Shown here one piece after another: positions 14,631-27,502 of a DNA stretch of 64,000 nt (positions are counted from its first letter, which is position 1; each line of letters begins with the position of its first letter). A program made the translations under genes and the position numbers. A model generated the notes under the pieces. The model was not told the origin of the DNA and ran no database searches. It saw nothing but the letters and a program-made list of their open reading frames with translations. Source of the DNA: Gossypium raimondii (lineage: Eukaryota; Streptophyta; Magnoliopsida; Malvales; Malvaceae); the NCBI RefSeq assembly GCF_025698545.1, contig NC_068571.1, positions 40,023,733 to 40,087,732 on the forward strand. The letters are read 5' to 3'.

Positions 14631-17590
14631 TGTAACACCTCCACCCGATTTGATCGTCGAATCTAGGTATGGAATGTCACAGATGGACCCGTTTTGAATC
14701 GAGGACCAAATTATTAACTTAATAAATTTTAAGTGGATTTTATTAAATATATAGATATATATCCCTTACAATAGAATCTTTAAATGAAAGCTTACTATTA
14801 TAAGTTTTCGGACTCTAAGGTAACTATTTAATTACAATACTTTCGTTCTCTAGGCGAAGTCTCTAATGATACCCCCTTCTTATGTGCATGCCACTATACT
14901 GATAATGATCCTTGATCTAACTCTATCTGACTTGGTCCATTCTCATGTTCCTCATTCTATGAACCCTGCAAAACTCAGACCAAACTTTAGTAAGTTCAAT
15001 GAACTTAGTGAGTTTTTTTTTCATACATACATAAATCATAACCCAACCCCATTTTGCCAAAGTTTTAAACTGAAGGGGATAAATACGTTACTCCCTATTT
15101 AGCTTAGACGTTCATGTCACGTTCGGAGTGGCGAACCCTAAGACACTTCTATATTTCCTTCTTGCCAGATCAATTACTTACTATTTTTACTTGGTCAAGC
15201 TTACGGCCAGTCATCATGCTATGACGATCTACTAGATGATTCGTCATACTTGCAGATTCTCACTTTCCTTACATACTTCCTATTAGGAATATCCTTTTTA
15301 GTTTCATTCTAGCTTGCAAATTCCATAACTTCTGCAAATACACTGATTTTTTTACTCATAAGGCCTATTAGAAGAGGGCCACACCACATTGGCGGTCTTA
15401 ATCTTGTTTCATTCTTTCTTTTTATACCTTACACTCGAGTTGAAATACTGTTTGGATCCCTCTTGGTAATCTGCCCTGCACACTATACCTTACCTTTATG
15501 GTGAAACATATCTGTAAGCAGAGAATCATTCTGGTCTACAGCTTCCATCAGACGGTTATCTCAACACCCATTTAGGGTTACGGTTCCTTTTATGTGAGAA
15601 TTTCTTTTTTAGAACTAACTCTGTAGCAGTTGTACTTGCGATAGATCCTTTTCTAGGTGGAATATTAGTGACAGACTTGTCTGTAACTTGGTAACTTTTG
15701 TTGGTACCTTTCTCTCGCATATCTAATTTTATTAACACTTTGTAGTGGACCTTAATGGTAGACCCTCATCCGCGATCCTTAGATACATCTTCTCTCACTT
15801 GTCTTTACCCCAATTATTACTAGCACATCATTTCCCTTATCTAAATCTTGTTGGGTTATCGTCCACATGCCCTTCTGGCTCTCATGACTACTATTTTAAC
15901 CGTTCTTTCCCATTTCTATTACATTTTCATTCATCAGCAGATTCCTCCTACTCGCTGGCTAACTAGTTCTTGTCTGAACTTTTTCTTTCCTTCTAACTGT
16001 TATTCATTATTTGTGGGATTTTCCGACGATTATTGTCTTGATTTCTAACTCCTGTTTATTCTCCCGACAGACTCTCTATGCTGCCATAGTTGAGCCATGT
16101 TCTTACACAGTATACCCCTTGTATAATGTCCTGACGGGCTTAATTGGTTGCCATAGCTGAGTTATGGTCTTACACATCGTAATCCCCATGTTTATTGTCC
16201 CAACGGACTACTCTGTGTTTACTGTTTCGACAGACTACCTCATGTTTACTATCTCGACGGGCTACTCTGTGTTTACTATCTCAGTGGACTACCCCGTGTT
16301 TATTGTCCCGGTGGACTCTACTGGTTTTCATAGCCCAACTATGGTCTTACACCTTAAACCTCATAGAGGTATCGCCCTGAAGGACCTTACAGTTGCCGCG
16401 GTGTCGCCCCATAAAGTATACTGACCTCCGTCACAGTGTTGCTCTATGGAACCTAATAACCGTCAATATCGTCTTATCATATATCCACCTTGATGCTCGA
16501 ACACTAAAGTATCCCCAATCACAAGGCCTGGAGCTTCGCACATTACAGTTTGCTTCCAACAATCCCAGATGGTGGAATCGAAATAGAATTCTAATTTTCT
16601 TTTTTCCCTAATCCTCCGCCTATTCCTCCATTGACCGTCCTATACTTTGATGTTCGAATACCGCAGTGTCCTTTTGCAAGGCTCGGAGCTTCGTACATCA
16701 CGGTTACACATAGCAACATCATATAACGGTATTTAACAGTCACCCTTTGTTCCCAATCCTAAGTTTATCTAACCTGACAATGATTCCCTTACATACTCCA
16801 CTATTATAAACATGCAATATATGCATTTCATAGATGAAATACCATGGAACCATAGTTAATTCATGCACACTAAACTAAAATGGCGGATACCCATATATCC
16901 ATATGATCATAAACATACTTAGCCTTTTCTATGGTAGAAGTGCAGAAACTCACTTAACACTTCTTTGTCTCCTCATCCTCTTAGCTTTCCCGAACGTTAG
17001 AGCTCCCACTCTTTTGATAGCTAAGCATGAAAAATCCAAAAACATTGAGTTAAACTTAGTACTCACAACTTAAAACTCAAATTTCCAAAATCATGCAAAA
17101 CCCCTTAAAAGGTTTTTTTTTTTTTGAAATCTTTGTCTTCGTTTTCTTAATCTAACTGTTACAAAAGGCCTAAAAACCTTACCAGCTTACTGGATTTTCT
17201 ACTTTTTTTATTTAAACCTCATGATCATCGTTCCATGTAGAGCTTCCCATAACCATTTCTTCTTTGAAGCAACCAAGGAAGAAGATAAATAAGAGAGAAA
17301 AATGAAACAGAATGGAGTTGAATCCTCCATAGGAAGTCATTTCCCATCTATAAATAGTCCTTCCCGCACGGTCTTCAACCATTTAGAAACCATCTATCGA
17401 CAATTATTTTGCCCCCCACTAAGGGACCTGCTGGTTCTAATCTAACCAAACCAGATTTAAAACTCAACTATTTCCAAATCGGCCTCTGTATTTTTCAAAA
17501 ATTTTAGTAGAAACCGCCAACTTACGGTCTCTTTCAATTAAATCCCTAACTGTTCCAACTTTTCAGGTTTAAAGGAAATCGAGTGTGACA
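14631..17590 (-). mobile_element. Solo Ty3/gypsy-type LTR, 2.96 kb
   Basis: Starts TGTAACACCTCC and ends GAGTGTGACA. It is flanked by a perfect 5-bp duplication TTTGG (14626-14630 and 17591-17595). The start reads as the reverse complement of a ..GGTGTTACA LTR end, so the element is probably in minus orientation. There is no gag, pol or primer-binding site, so it is a solo LTR left by LTR-LTR recombination. It carries a 27-bp tandem repeat at 16190-16324. Confidence 0.75.
16190..16324. repeat. 27-bp minisatellite inside the solo LTR, five units
   Basis: Five consecutive degenerate units begin GTTTATTGTCCC or GTTTACTRTYTC and end in GACTAC-type sequence. The period is exactly 27 bp. One frame reads through the units as a 9-residue repeat, but nothing suggests it is translated. 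Confidence 0.8.
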
Positions 17591-18699
17591 TTTGGTGTTT
17601 TCTCATTTATAGAAAGGTAAGTTCTCAAGGAACCATCCTTACCTTGTTAAATTAATATTGGTGAACCTTAGTGTTTAAATGGTTAAATGTTAATATGTGG
17701 TCAAATATTAGTATTCATAATAAAATGAATAGTTTAATGAAAATGAAAAAGGAGATAAGTGTGAATTTGCATAATCTTGGACTAAAATGTGATTGTGGAG
17801 CATAATATAACATAATAAGAAATGGAGACAAAGTTTGGTTAAATCATGATAGTTATTATTTAAATGAAATTTACTAAGTTATGAAGAAATGGATAAATTA
17901 TGACATCTAATAGACTATTAGATGATTTTGTCTTCAAATGTGAAACTTTGGGACTAAATGCATAGACTCATGTAGAAAAAAATTAGCTAATGAGGATAAT
18001 TTGGTAAATATATGTATATGAAATATTTCATAATGTGGCATCCTTTGTAATAAGAGAACATGTTGTGAAATAATGTGTAGATGTGGCTAAGGAAGCCTTG
18101 ATGAAAATCTTATTAATAGGTGTTAAGCCTATGTGAAATTATGTAAAACAAATCATGATTAGTAATAGTGAAAATTTTCATATGGAAACGCTTATATATG
18201 AAAATGATATGTGAATGCTACTTTAAGATGCATTGTATGACTTTACATAGGTATAAGTGCCTTAATAAATAAGTGAGCATGTATGAAAAGAGATATGTAT
18301 ATGTGAATATGAAAGTGGTAAATGAAATTGAAATTGCTAATCAAACTTTGCCTTAGGAAACTTAGAGAAGTAGCTAGGATACAATCGGCATGCCAATAGA
18401 GATAAATATGTATATGAAGTTCCATGTCTGAAGTTCTTATTCCTTCGGGCTTTGCATTTTTATGCTTTCCGGTGTGGTGGAGGATTCTTGTGTCTTTAAG
18501 TATTCTTTTACTAGTGTTTACTAAGGGTTAAATGCTATAAAAAGAATGAAAATGTAAAGAATAAGAAAGATGAACTGAAACTAAATTGCGTAACAGATTA
18601 TAATGGTCACATGTTATAAGAGAATAAACACATGATATATGAGAATATTGAGTCAAACGTGAAATATTAAATGAACTTTAAGGGTTAAGAAATGAGTCA

Positions 18700-19570
18700 A
18701 ACATGTTAAATGTATTTTGCAAACCTTCATGTGGCTAAATTACTTGCAGGCTCTACATTGTATGTCTAGTCTGAACTAATAATACTTATCCAAATAAGTA
18801 GTCTTTTTGCAGTGAGAGCATTGTGTATATTTCTTCTTTCCACCTTTTCTCCTTGACTTCTTTGCCTTTTCTAACTAGCTTTTTTTGTTGTTGTTAGAGG
18901 AGCTCGAGCCTTCCTTGTTTCTTTCTTGAAAAGCTCCCTCAACATGCTCCTTTTGCCTTGCAGCTCTCCTTTTTTCTTGAACGTACATGGCATTTATCAG
19001 TTCTGATAGAGAGATTGCTGATAGGTCTCTTAAATATTCAGGAAAGGATATTTTTGACTCGTACTTCTTAATAAGTCAAGTGATCACCTTCTCGACTGCC
19101 CTGATATTAGGAAACTGATCTCCAAGTAACCTTATGTTGTTTACAACAACCATGATTATGTCAAAATATTGTTTGACAATATCAAACTCTTTCATCTTCA
19201 AGTTCTCAAAGTCCCTCCACAAATTGATAATTTGTTGATGCCTTGTCTTGCCTATACCGTGAAACTCTTCCTTCAACTTATCCCAAACTTGTTTTGGAGT
19301 CTCACAGGCTATGATTCTAGTGAAAATCACATTAGAAACACCATTCTGAAGACATGACATCACCTTGAATTTCTTAGCACGATTATCACTATGCTGTTTG
19401 ATCTGTGCTATCGTTAGATTGGCTCTCAATGGTGGTGGTTCTACATCTGCATTCACAACCTCCCATAAGTCATAAGCTTGTAGGTAGGTCTTCATTTTGA
19501 CTACCCAAATATGATAGTGTTCACCATTAAAAACTGGTGGTGGAGGATGTGTAAAACTAGTTGAAGACAT
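18700..19570 (-). pseudogene. Copia gag fragment, minus strand
   Basis: From an ATG at 19570 the minus strand encodes a UBN2-type Copia gag (PPPPVFNGEHYHIWVVKMK; ACETPKQVWDKLKEEFHG) open to about 19076. It then continues with stops through a lysine-rich region to a damaged zinc knuckle near 18770 (CSHCKK) and a second one near 18720. No protease, integrase or RT follows. The same family's gag is at 44877 onward in Copia 3. Primer-binding site sequence (TTGGTATC on the minus strand) lies just upstream near 19651. Confidence 0.8.
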
Positions 19571-19856
19571 TTTTATAGAAAATAACAAGAAATAGAGGCT
19601 GTTCTTTCTTTCTTAACAAATCAAAGGCTCTCAAAGATGACTAGCTTGAGATACCAATTGTTGGTTTTTTTAATACAAAGGAAGAAAACAGAGCAAAGAT
19701 TAGCAATCGAATGTGACTTGCTACATTCAATTTGATTACACACTTAAAAATTACATACAATGTATAACTTTAAATAGAAAAGCGCCAACTGTAACTTGAC
19801 AAGTTGGCAGATCTAAATACATGGAATCTACTCATTGGTTGATTTCTATCTAATCA

Positions 19857-22789
19857 TGTAACAACCGTTTTCAATGAAATCGAAACAGTAGTTTCGGGAC
19901 CACAAATCTGAGTTTGGAAGAAAAAAAATTATTTTAATATTATTGCATGGTCTACATAATGATAGCAATATCATATGAAAATTTTGTAAGAAAATTTTTA
20001 TCAATTACATGTCTAATTAGATGGAAAGGACCAAATTGCATAGAATGCAAAAGTGGAGTTCTAATAGCTATAGTGATCAAATATCTATGAAATTCAAAAT
20101 TGGAGGTCCTTATTAGGCAAATAGACCATTAAGAGGAGTTAATAGATAAGTATGATTAGTCATCAATGGAAAATTAAATAAAGAAAATGACTAAATTGGA
20201 AAGTAAAAGATAAAAAGATGATAAATAATAAAATAAAATAAAATATCATCATTTTATCATCTTTCCTAAAATTAAAGAAATGGAAACCCTATTTATGGAT
20301 GAAGAGTTCAAGCAAACTATTTTGGCTTAATTAGGTATGAATTCTTGTCCCATTTTAATAATTTTCATGTTTTCGAGATAGTAATAACTTAATCTAGCTA
20401 TCTAGGGATTAATTTATAAAGTTATCAAAGTATTAGGGTTTTTCCATAGATGAGTATGTATGAATTATGAAGTTTTATGGTAAAAAATGAAACGTTGTTG
20501 ATAGATTAACAACTTTTGTAAAGGGAATTTTGATGAAATTATGGTTTAGGGACTAAATTGAAAAGATGTAAAATTCATGAAAAAATTTTGAATTTTGTGA
20601 GATACATGGGCTGTTATTGTTAAATGTAAAAATTAGCTAGGCTTGGAATAAGGATTAAATTGCATGAATTTCATTTTCCAAGCCTAGGGACAAAATCGTA
20701 ATTAATTAAAAGTATAGGGGCAAAATAGTAATTTTGCCTAAGATATGAGCTGGATTGAATTGAGTATGAATTGTATCAAATCGATGTTAAATTCATTCAT
20801 ATAGGTCCTAATAGATCAAATGCGAAGTTAGATCGTGGAAAAGAAAAAGTGTCGAATTAGTAGATTTTGCGTAGACGAACATTTGTCAAGGTAAGTTCGT
20901 GTAACTAAATTGTATATTTATATGTTTGAATTGAATGTTTTGTATGTAAATTGTGTAGTTGTCATGCATATGAAATTGATCATATATCCGGCAATGATTG
21001 ACAATTATTAAGTCCCATTTGGATAAATAAAATTAAATGGATATAGGGTTCCCGAATTGGTTGTGGTCCTGCATGTGTTGCAGACACACCACAACTCGAA
21101 AGAGAGTCCCATTATTAGTTCTCATGAGCTTCCCATTTTATGGTTCTTGCGAGCTTCTCGTTAATAGCTCTTCGGAGTATCCCAATTGGTTGTGATCCTG
21201 CATGTGTTGCGGACACACTACAACTCTTATGAGCTTCTCGATATATGGCTCTTCGGAGCTTCAATTTTAAAGGCTCCTCATGAGCTTCCCGATTAATGAC
21301 TCTCCAAAGCTTCCCATTACATGACTCACATAAGCTTCCCGTTATAAGACTCAAAAGAGCTTCCCGTTTACATGTTTACATGAGCATTCATGTATATGAA
21401 TTGACATATTACAGTTTTGTACACCTTGTGTGTACTACCTGTGTATCCATCGATATTTTCAATAATTCAACGGGCAAAGTCCTGACATGAGAAAATATGA
21501 GTTCGAAATTAATTATTACTTGTATATACCTGAAATGTATGGAATTGATATATGAATACAAGATGTGGAAAGTACATTTATATGGAATTTGATTATTATT
21601 TGAGCTCATATATGTTTCTTGATATTTATATGATATACATGACTAACATGATTTTGAGGATATGTGTTAGGCTTTTGGTCATGTTGTTTGGAATATGTTT
21701 TGTATGCTTACCTTAAATGTAAATGAATGGTAAGTTAATTTCCCGTTATACGAACTTACTAAGCTTAAAAGCTTACTCCGTTTCATTTTCCCTATTTTAT
21801 AGTATTCGAAAGCTCGATTTGGTTAGCAGCTGGTCGAAGCAGCATCACATTATCCTTAAATTCATTTCGGTACAAATAGTAAATTACTTTTGGTTATAAT
21901 GGCATGTATAGGTTAATGGACCAATGTTGGTAAGTAAATGTTTGGTTGAAAATAGCCATTGGTATGACTTGTAATTGGTATATTTTTTTATATATATAAG
22001 GCTTTAATATGTTTGATATGGATTGAAATGGATGAATGATGGAAATTCACATAGGCATATTGAAAAGTGATTTGAGATAACATGATTGATGAAATATGCA
22101 TATATGTTTATATGAACAATTAGGTAAGATTGAATACTTGGACATGGGGTGTTATGACATGTATTAAACTTGGGTTTGGCTTGATTTGAGTGTTTGGTGT
22201 TCGCTTGTGAATATGTTAAAGTGTTAATGTAGGTGGAAGACAAATTGGGTGAGAAAATGGCTTGGAAAATGGCCTATTTTCGTCCACACAGGCAGAGACG
22301 TGGGCGTGTGTCTCAGTCGTGTGTGACACACGGCCTAGCACATGGGCGTGTGGTTTGGCGGTGTGTCCCCTGCATCTTAAAAATTTCAAAACAGAATGCT
22401 CAGAATTGTTTACACGGCCTAGCACACGGGTGTGTGGCTTGGCTGTGTGGCCCAAGTAGTGAGCACCCTAATTTGAACACGGGTTGGGACACGGCCATGT
22501 GCCCTTATTTCGAATACCCACACGGCCTGGCCATATGGGCGTGTGTCCCCTACACCTTGGAAAAATTTTGACATTTTGCAAAAAATTCTCTGAGTACCCG
22601 GTTTAGTCCTGAGTTGTTTCTAATGTATATTTTGGGCCTCGAGGGCTCATATAAGGGACAATATAATTGATTTATGATTTATTTCTGATATGAATGTGAA
22701 GTGATATGAAATGTATGTATTTAATTTGAAATTTTTTGTAATGTTTTGTAACCCTGTTCTGGCAACAGATAGGGGTTAAGGGTGTTACA
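19857..22789 (+). mobile_element. Solo Ty3/gypsy-type LTR, 2.93 kb
   Basis: Starts TGTAACAACCG and ends GGGGTTAAGGGTGTTACA. It is flanked by a perfect duplication AATCA (19852-19856 and 22790-22794). No coding domains. It carries 25-bp repeats (21125-21376) and blocks of 'cacacggc..gggcgtgtg' at 22285-22550, a feature I associate with cotton gypsy LTRs. Confidence 0.85.
21125..21376. repeat. About 25-bp GAGCTTCCCG tandem repeats inside the solo LTR
   Basis: Repeated degenerate units of about 25 bp begin GAGCTTCCCG/GAGCTTCTCG followed by 'ttaatgactct'-like sequence. They are preceded by two copies of a longer block containing 'attggttgtg.tcctgcatgtgttgc' (21056 and 21185). Confidence 0.7.
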
Positions 22790-23954
22790 AATCAGCACCG
22801 TTTACATTAACCTATCAAAATAAAGATAAATAAAATAATCTAGTAGCTTTACAGAACAAGTTGGCAACTTGTTAGCTTGTAACAAAAGCTTTAAGGCAAT
22901 TGATGGTTAGACTCTCCGCCATTCTACCTTACATTTGGACTGTCCGCCACATTATTTGCCAAAGTCTATTTGCTTGATAATCCGCTAACTGATAGTTCAC
23001 TATTCTTCTCACTTTTAATTTGTTCACCAAATGTGCGAGCTGTTGTATGAATGTCCATCTCGCAACAAAGATTAATAAAGTTATGAGTACTTATCGAGTC
23101 TATAAAAAAATTACCTTACAGTTTTTAAAATTTTTAAGCACTCGCATGGTTGGAGGCCCCTCCATACCAATTAAAGCATGCAAAGATATAACATCATGTT
23201 TTAAATTTTCAAAACCCATTATCTTAACACAATCCAAAAACTCATTTGGCTTAAAAAGCTATATCTTCTACCTCATCAACCAAAATTTGGTAAAGTTGTG
23301 GTCTAATACATTTATGTCCCACTCCATATTTAACTCCACACCACATGCATAAACCTTTCCTCCGTCCTTTGTACTATTCCTATTTTGTTGGGGTTTTATT
23401 TTTCTTTTTGTTTGTTTCAGATTTGTGTTTTACTAGTTTCGTTGAGTTTGTCATGGTAGGGTATTTAGGTTGAGCTAAATATGTAGGGAAAACATTACAT
23501 GGGGTAGGTACTAGGTAACAAGGGCGGAAAGTCAACCTTTAGGGGTTGTTGAAGGATATTGTAGGGTTGATAGGTTGAATTAGTGTTCTTGTAAGGTATT
23601 TTTGGTTTTCTCGGAAGATTAAAGGTAATGAATTCAATTTGATTGGCTAGATGATAGGCATGTGTTAGGTTCTTAGGATAAAACAACTGAACATGCTTGA
23701 ATATCTCGTTTTTAAAGTTACCGATAAAAATATTGAGAGCTTAATCATCTAGTAATTGTAATAAATTTAGCAAGGCCTCAAACTTCTCATAATATTCATC
23801 AGCAGAACCAATATGCCTTAAACTAACAATCTTAAACATAGGATTAGAAAATTCATTTTCACTAAACTGATCTCTCATTTTAGAAGAGTAATGACTCCAA
23901 CGTACCTCTGAAACTCTACCTTCATTTTTCATAAACCTTTGATGCCATTGGAGA

Positions 23955-26238
23955 CAGCGGCGGAGCCAAGTTATTAATCTTGCGGGACTAAGCTAAAATT
24001 AGAAGTGCTATGTAATAGTCAATTTAAACATATAAACAATCGATTCAAAAAAAGTAGTATTCCAACATGACAATCGATTTACACATATAAAAGATATACT
24101 CAAAAGAAGCAATATTCCAACAATTAAGACGAAATAGCTACCATTTGACTCAGTTAACCATTTTTTATTCTGTTTTCACATGAATGCTCACTGCTTCACA
24201 AGCTATCATTTGACATAATTTTGAACAAAGTGACCAAGGTTTTCTTCCTGCCCTTCACTTTGGCCGAAACTTACTATAACATTATCTAACTATTTTTGTT
24301 TCATTTTTACACTTCTAACAAGTTAGAAACCGTCTCCTAATCATTTTCCATCCGAAGACATACACATTTCACTTAATTTTATAAGCTTCCAAGTTCCATC
24401 AATATCCTTTAATGGTAACTTTTAATATACTTGATAAAAAAATATTGGTACATATATGTAAAACAAGTTTCAAAAATTCAAAATCTATGAAAAATTTGAA
24501 GAAAAACATACATTTTTGATAAGCTATAAAAGTAACATATTTTAATCTCATTCTTAATGTGTTTTTGGATGATTAACTATGCAAATTAGTTACTTTGATG
24601 CTCCTAATCATTTAAATTCATATTTCTATACTTAGGAGAACATTTGGGAGCGAAAGGAGTGAAAAAAATAAGCCAAAATCGGACAAATAGAGCTGTTTAC
24701 AGGATCCACACGGCTTGGGCATTTCCACACAGGCTGGCCACACGCCCATGTGCCAGCCTGTGTCGATATCGCACCCTACTACCCAAATACGCTGAAAAAC
24801 CCAATTTTTAGGGTTCCTGAGCATTCTAAAGTCTATAAATACCTATTAGAAGAAGACATAAAGGGGCAATCAGAGAAGATCGAAGAAAACACTCGAAGAA
24901 CGCCATCGGAATGAACTCGGAAGCAGATCTCCCTCAAGATCAAATATCTCCATTTAATTTCTTTCGAAGTTTTATTGAGTTTCTTTATGTCTTGTGGTTA
25001 TCCTAAGTTTTAGTTGTTTCTATTCAAGATTATGAATTAAATTCCCTAGATACCTGGGGAGGATGAAACCTATGATGAATCTTATTATTTAATTTCTATT
25101 TTTACGCGATAAATACTTGATTCTTGTTCTCAATTATGTATGCTTATTTCATGTTTTAATATTTTTGGGATTTTAATTAATGTTTAATTTGTTTATTCCA
25201 GTGGAGCAAAAGTCCCTGTTTAAAAGTAGATCTAGCGTAATTGAGTGGAGTTGCATGTAATACTAGAAATAGGACGACATAAATCTACTAGATTAGAGTC
25301 AAATCTAATAGGAGAATCCATAGATCGGGTTAATACGACGATAGGAGTTTTAATTGGAAAGAGATTTCAATTAATCAACCTAGAGTCAGTTATTCTTACT
25401 CTCGAAAGAGATATTAACATAATTTAGGAATTTTTACGGATCAAGACACAAGTGAATAAATCGTTTAATTCAGATTCATAATAATATGTGAATTCTAGGT
25501 GGATTCTTTCCTAGGTATTGTCTATCTCATTGGTTATCTTTAATTATTTTCCTATTTCATTCTCTGTTGCGTTATTAGATAAATTAGATTTGTAAATTTA
25601 GATTAAAAATAATCACTCTAATTTGTCTACTAAATAATAGAAAACGGTAATTACTAGTACTTTTAGTCTTCGTGGATACGATATTCCCTACTCACCATAG
25701 CTATACTATTGTTCGATAGGTACACTTGCCTTTGTCGTATTTATAATTAGTTTAGTGACCATCAATTGTACTTCAAATTTGGAGGAAAAGTAATAAAGAA
25801 ATTTTCTTCTTCTTTTCTTGCTAAGCACCAATATGAAGAAGAAAGATGATAAAAGTCTCTTCATCTTCTTTTCTTTTTATATATATTATTATATTACTTA
25901 TAAAATATTATTATGTTAAATAAACTATTAAATAAACATTAATTTATTATTATTTAACAAAATATCATTCAAAAGTCATCATGAGTAATTTAACTTCTTC
26001 AAGAAGATTTTCTTTTATTTTTACCAAAGAATAAATTTTTAATATTATTTTAATCCTATACAAATATTGGAGGGGCCTACATATATTTATAGGAGGGATA
26101 TAATATATATACAAAGGGAAAAATTGTAAAAATCTTAAATTTTTGGAGGGCCATAGTGTAAATTTATAAAAGATTAAATTAAAAAAATTTAAACTTTGGG
26201 GGCCATAGCGCCCGGGCCTCAACGTGGCTCCCCCACTG
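23955..26238. mobile_element. Non-autonomous hAT-like transposon, 2.3 kb
   Basis: Inverted ends CAGCGGCGGAGCCAAGTT (left) and, complemented, CAGTGGGGGAGCCACGTT (right). It sits inside a gag reading frame. The adjoining octamers ATTGGAGA (23947-23954) and ATTCTAGA (26239-26246) match at six of eight positions, consistent with an aged 8-bp hAT duplication. No transposase was found. About half of the interior is a candidate LTR (24596-25768). Confidence 0.65.
24596..25768 (+). mobile_element. Probable solo LTR of a gypsy-type element inside the hAT-like element
   Basis: Starts TGATGCTCC. It contains a 'cacacgg..ggccacacgcccatgtg' block, a TATA-like 'ctataaatacc' near 24831, and near 25672-25740 a 'gtggatacgatattccc...cacttgcctttgtcg' stretch typical of LTR ends in large plant gypsy elements. 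TACTT occurs at both sides (24591-24595, 25769-25773), but the right terminus is not CA, so the exact end is uncertain. Confidence 0.5.
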
Positions 26239-26929
26239 ATTCTAGAGCTTTACCCTCAAGATGCATCATTACTATGCGAACTTTATCAACTAATGGTGTT
26301 TCATCCGCTTCAAAGGACTGATTAATCTTGAATCACCATCCTCGAAAATCATTACCATCAAAATGAGGACATTTATGCTTTGACAACTTGGTTTGCAACC
26401 TATTAGTTTCAGAAGAACCAATAGCTCCCAAAAATTTTGGCGCATGTAAGATGGTTTCAGTAGACTTACCCAGTACTGATTTTTCCTTCATTACATTAGA
26501 ACCGCCCTCTGTAGAACCATCGCCATCCACGCTCTTAGAAGATGAAAGGTAAAGCATCAATTGCGCAACCATATTGCGCATCTTGGACCCCATTGCTTCT
26601 AGCCCTGATTGCATCTCATCCCGTAACTACTCAGAAGTTGAGCACATTTCAGTTCCCATGGAGCACATTTCAACCCCCATCCTTTCAAACTCCTTTTGAA
26701 GAACCCCAGCTCTTTTTGGATCCTTGCCATAATACTATCCCTCGCCATAATTTCTGGCTCCGGATACCAAATGATAGCAACAGTAGTAAACGTGTGTAAC
26801 AAAAATGAAGAATAAGAAATAAAGAGGAAGAAGGTAGAAGAGAAAAAGATGTGAGGGAGAAATTTCAGTAGAATGATTGTGTATATTCTTCAGAATACAT
26901 TCACGCAATATTTTCGCAACAAAAAAAGA

Positions 26930-27110
26930 GGCAATATACTAAAAAAAGCTAATTTTTTTTAAATTTACCGAAATGGGCCCGGTATTTTATTATTTACCGG
27001 AATGGGCCCATTTCCCTTAAATCGCGTCCATGTCAGCGCGATGTCAGGGGATGTGTTAGCAAATCGAGTCCACGTCAGCGTGCTTTGCTGACGTGGCAAC
27101 AAAATGTGAC
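26930..27110 (+). repeat. MULE left terminal inverted repeat
   Basis: Pairs with about 34800-34981. It shares GGGCCCG..TATTTTATTATTTACC and repeated GCGTCCACGTCAGCG motifs. The inner limit is approximate because the GCGTCCA motif repeats further inward. Confidence 0.8.
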
Positions 27111-27264
27111 CTTTAAAGAGCGATTTGTTGCCACATCAGCATCGCGATCTGATGTGGACAAGATTTGCTGACGTGGCGCATCCAGGAGGACGCGATTTAG
27201 ACCGCGTGTGAACAGTGCAACGGTAAAAAATTTGACCATTGCCCCCCAACGATAAAAAAAACCC

Positions 27265-27272
27265 TATAAATA
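27265..27272 (+). promoter_or_regulatory. TATA box of the PMD gene
   Basis: TATAAATA followed by a C-rich stretch and CT-rich leader, about 240 bp before the first coding sequence of the PMD gene. Confidence 0.5.
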
Positions 27273-27502
27273 CCCCCACCCTTTTTTTTTCACAAACAAA
27301 TCCTCTCTCAAATTTCCTCTCAATTTCCTTCCAAATTTCTCTCAAATTAATATTTAATCTCAATTAGCTCCCATTTTACTTTTAAATTTCTCTTAAATCC
27401 CTATTTTTAAATAATTTTAAAAAAATTCAATTTTTTTAAACCGAAAAAAATTTCTCTTAAATCCCTATTTTTTAAACCGAAAAAATTTGTACGATTTCAA
27501 TA

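Larger units (their letters stand above)
13301..18700. mobile_element. Fragmentary gypsy-type LTR debris starting TGTAACACCC, with a nested solo LTR
   Basis: A typical LTR-like start (TGTAACACCCTCC) lies at 13301. The sequence runs to 14630, is interrupted by the 14631-17590 solo LTR, and resumes at 17596. It lacks a coding region, and I could not find the matching right end before the Copia gag fragment near 18700. Family and orientation are uncertain. Confidence 0.4.
19659..22884 (-). repeat. 5' LTR of the minus-strand Copia fragment, split by a solo gypsy LTR
   Basis: On the plus strand the LTR begins TGTTGG at 19659, next to the primer-binding site. It is interrupted at 19856 by the 19857-22789 element and resumes at 22795. 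I place its far end at ..TTGTAACA (22884), because the complement then starts TGTTACAAGC. That end is tentative, as no partner LTR is present. Confidence 0.5.
22885..26748 (-). pseudogene. Ty3/gypsy-type gag and protease, decayed and split by a hAT-like element
   Basis: The minus strand reads from an ATG at about 26748 (MARDSIMARIQKEL), just inside a primer-binding site TGGTATCCGGAGCC (near 26758-26771). It continues through KCPHFDGNDFRGW and LEGKAL at about 26250. There the gag is interrupted by 23955-26238 and resumes with WHQRFMKNEGRVSEVRW at about 23945. Gag continues to about 23500 (FYPKNLTHAYHLANQ). Near 23190-23100 come a protease-linker motif (ISLHALIGMEGPPTMRV) and a degenerate DSGSTHNF-like site (DSISTHNFI) reached by a frameshift. 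Stops are frequent. RT, RNase H and integrase are absent because the Copia LTR begins at 22884. Confidence 0.75.

Noticed and set aside
16164..16424. Open frame with a repeated VFT(I/V)S-type nonapeptide
   Set aside because: It is produced by the 27-bp minisatellite in a solo LTR; 27 is divisible by 3, so any open frame repeats. No homologue known to me.
22233..22571. 112-codon open frame rich in His/Arg/Cys/Trp
   Set aside because: It is generated by 'cacacggc..gggcgtgtg' blocks of a solo LTR and is open on both strands for the same reason.
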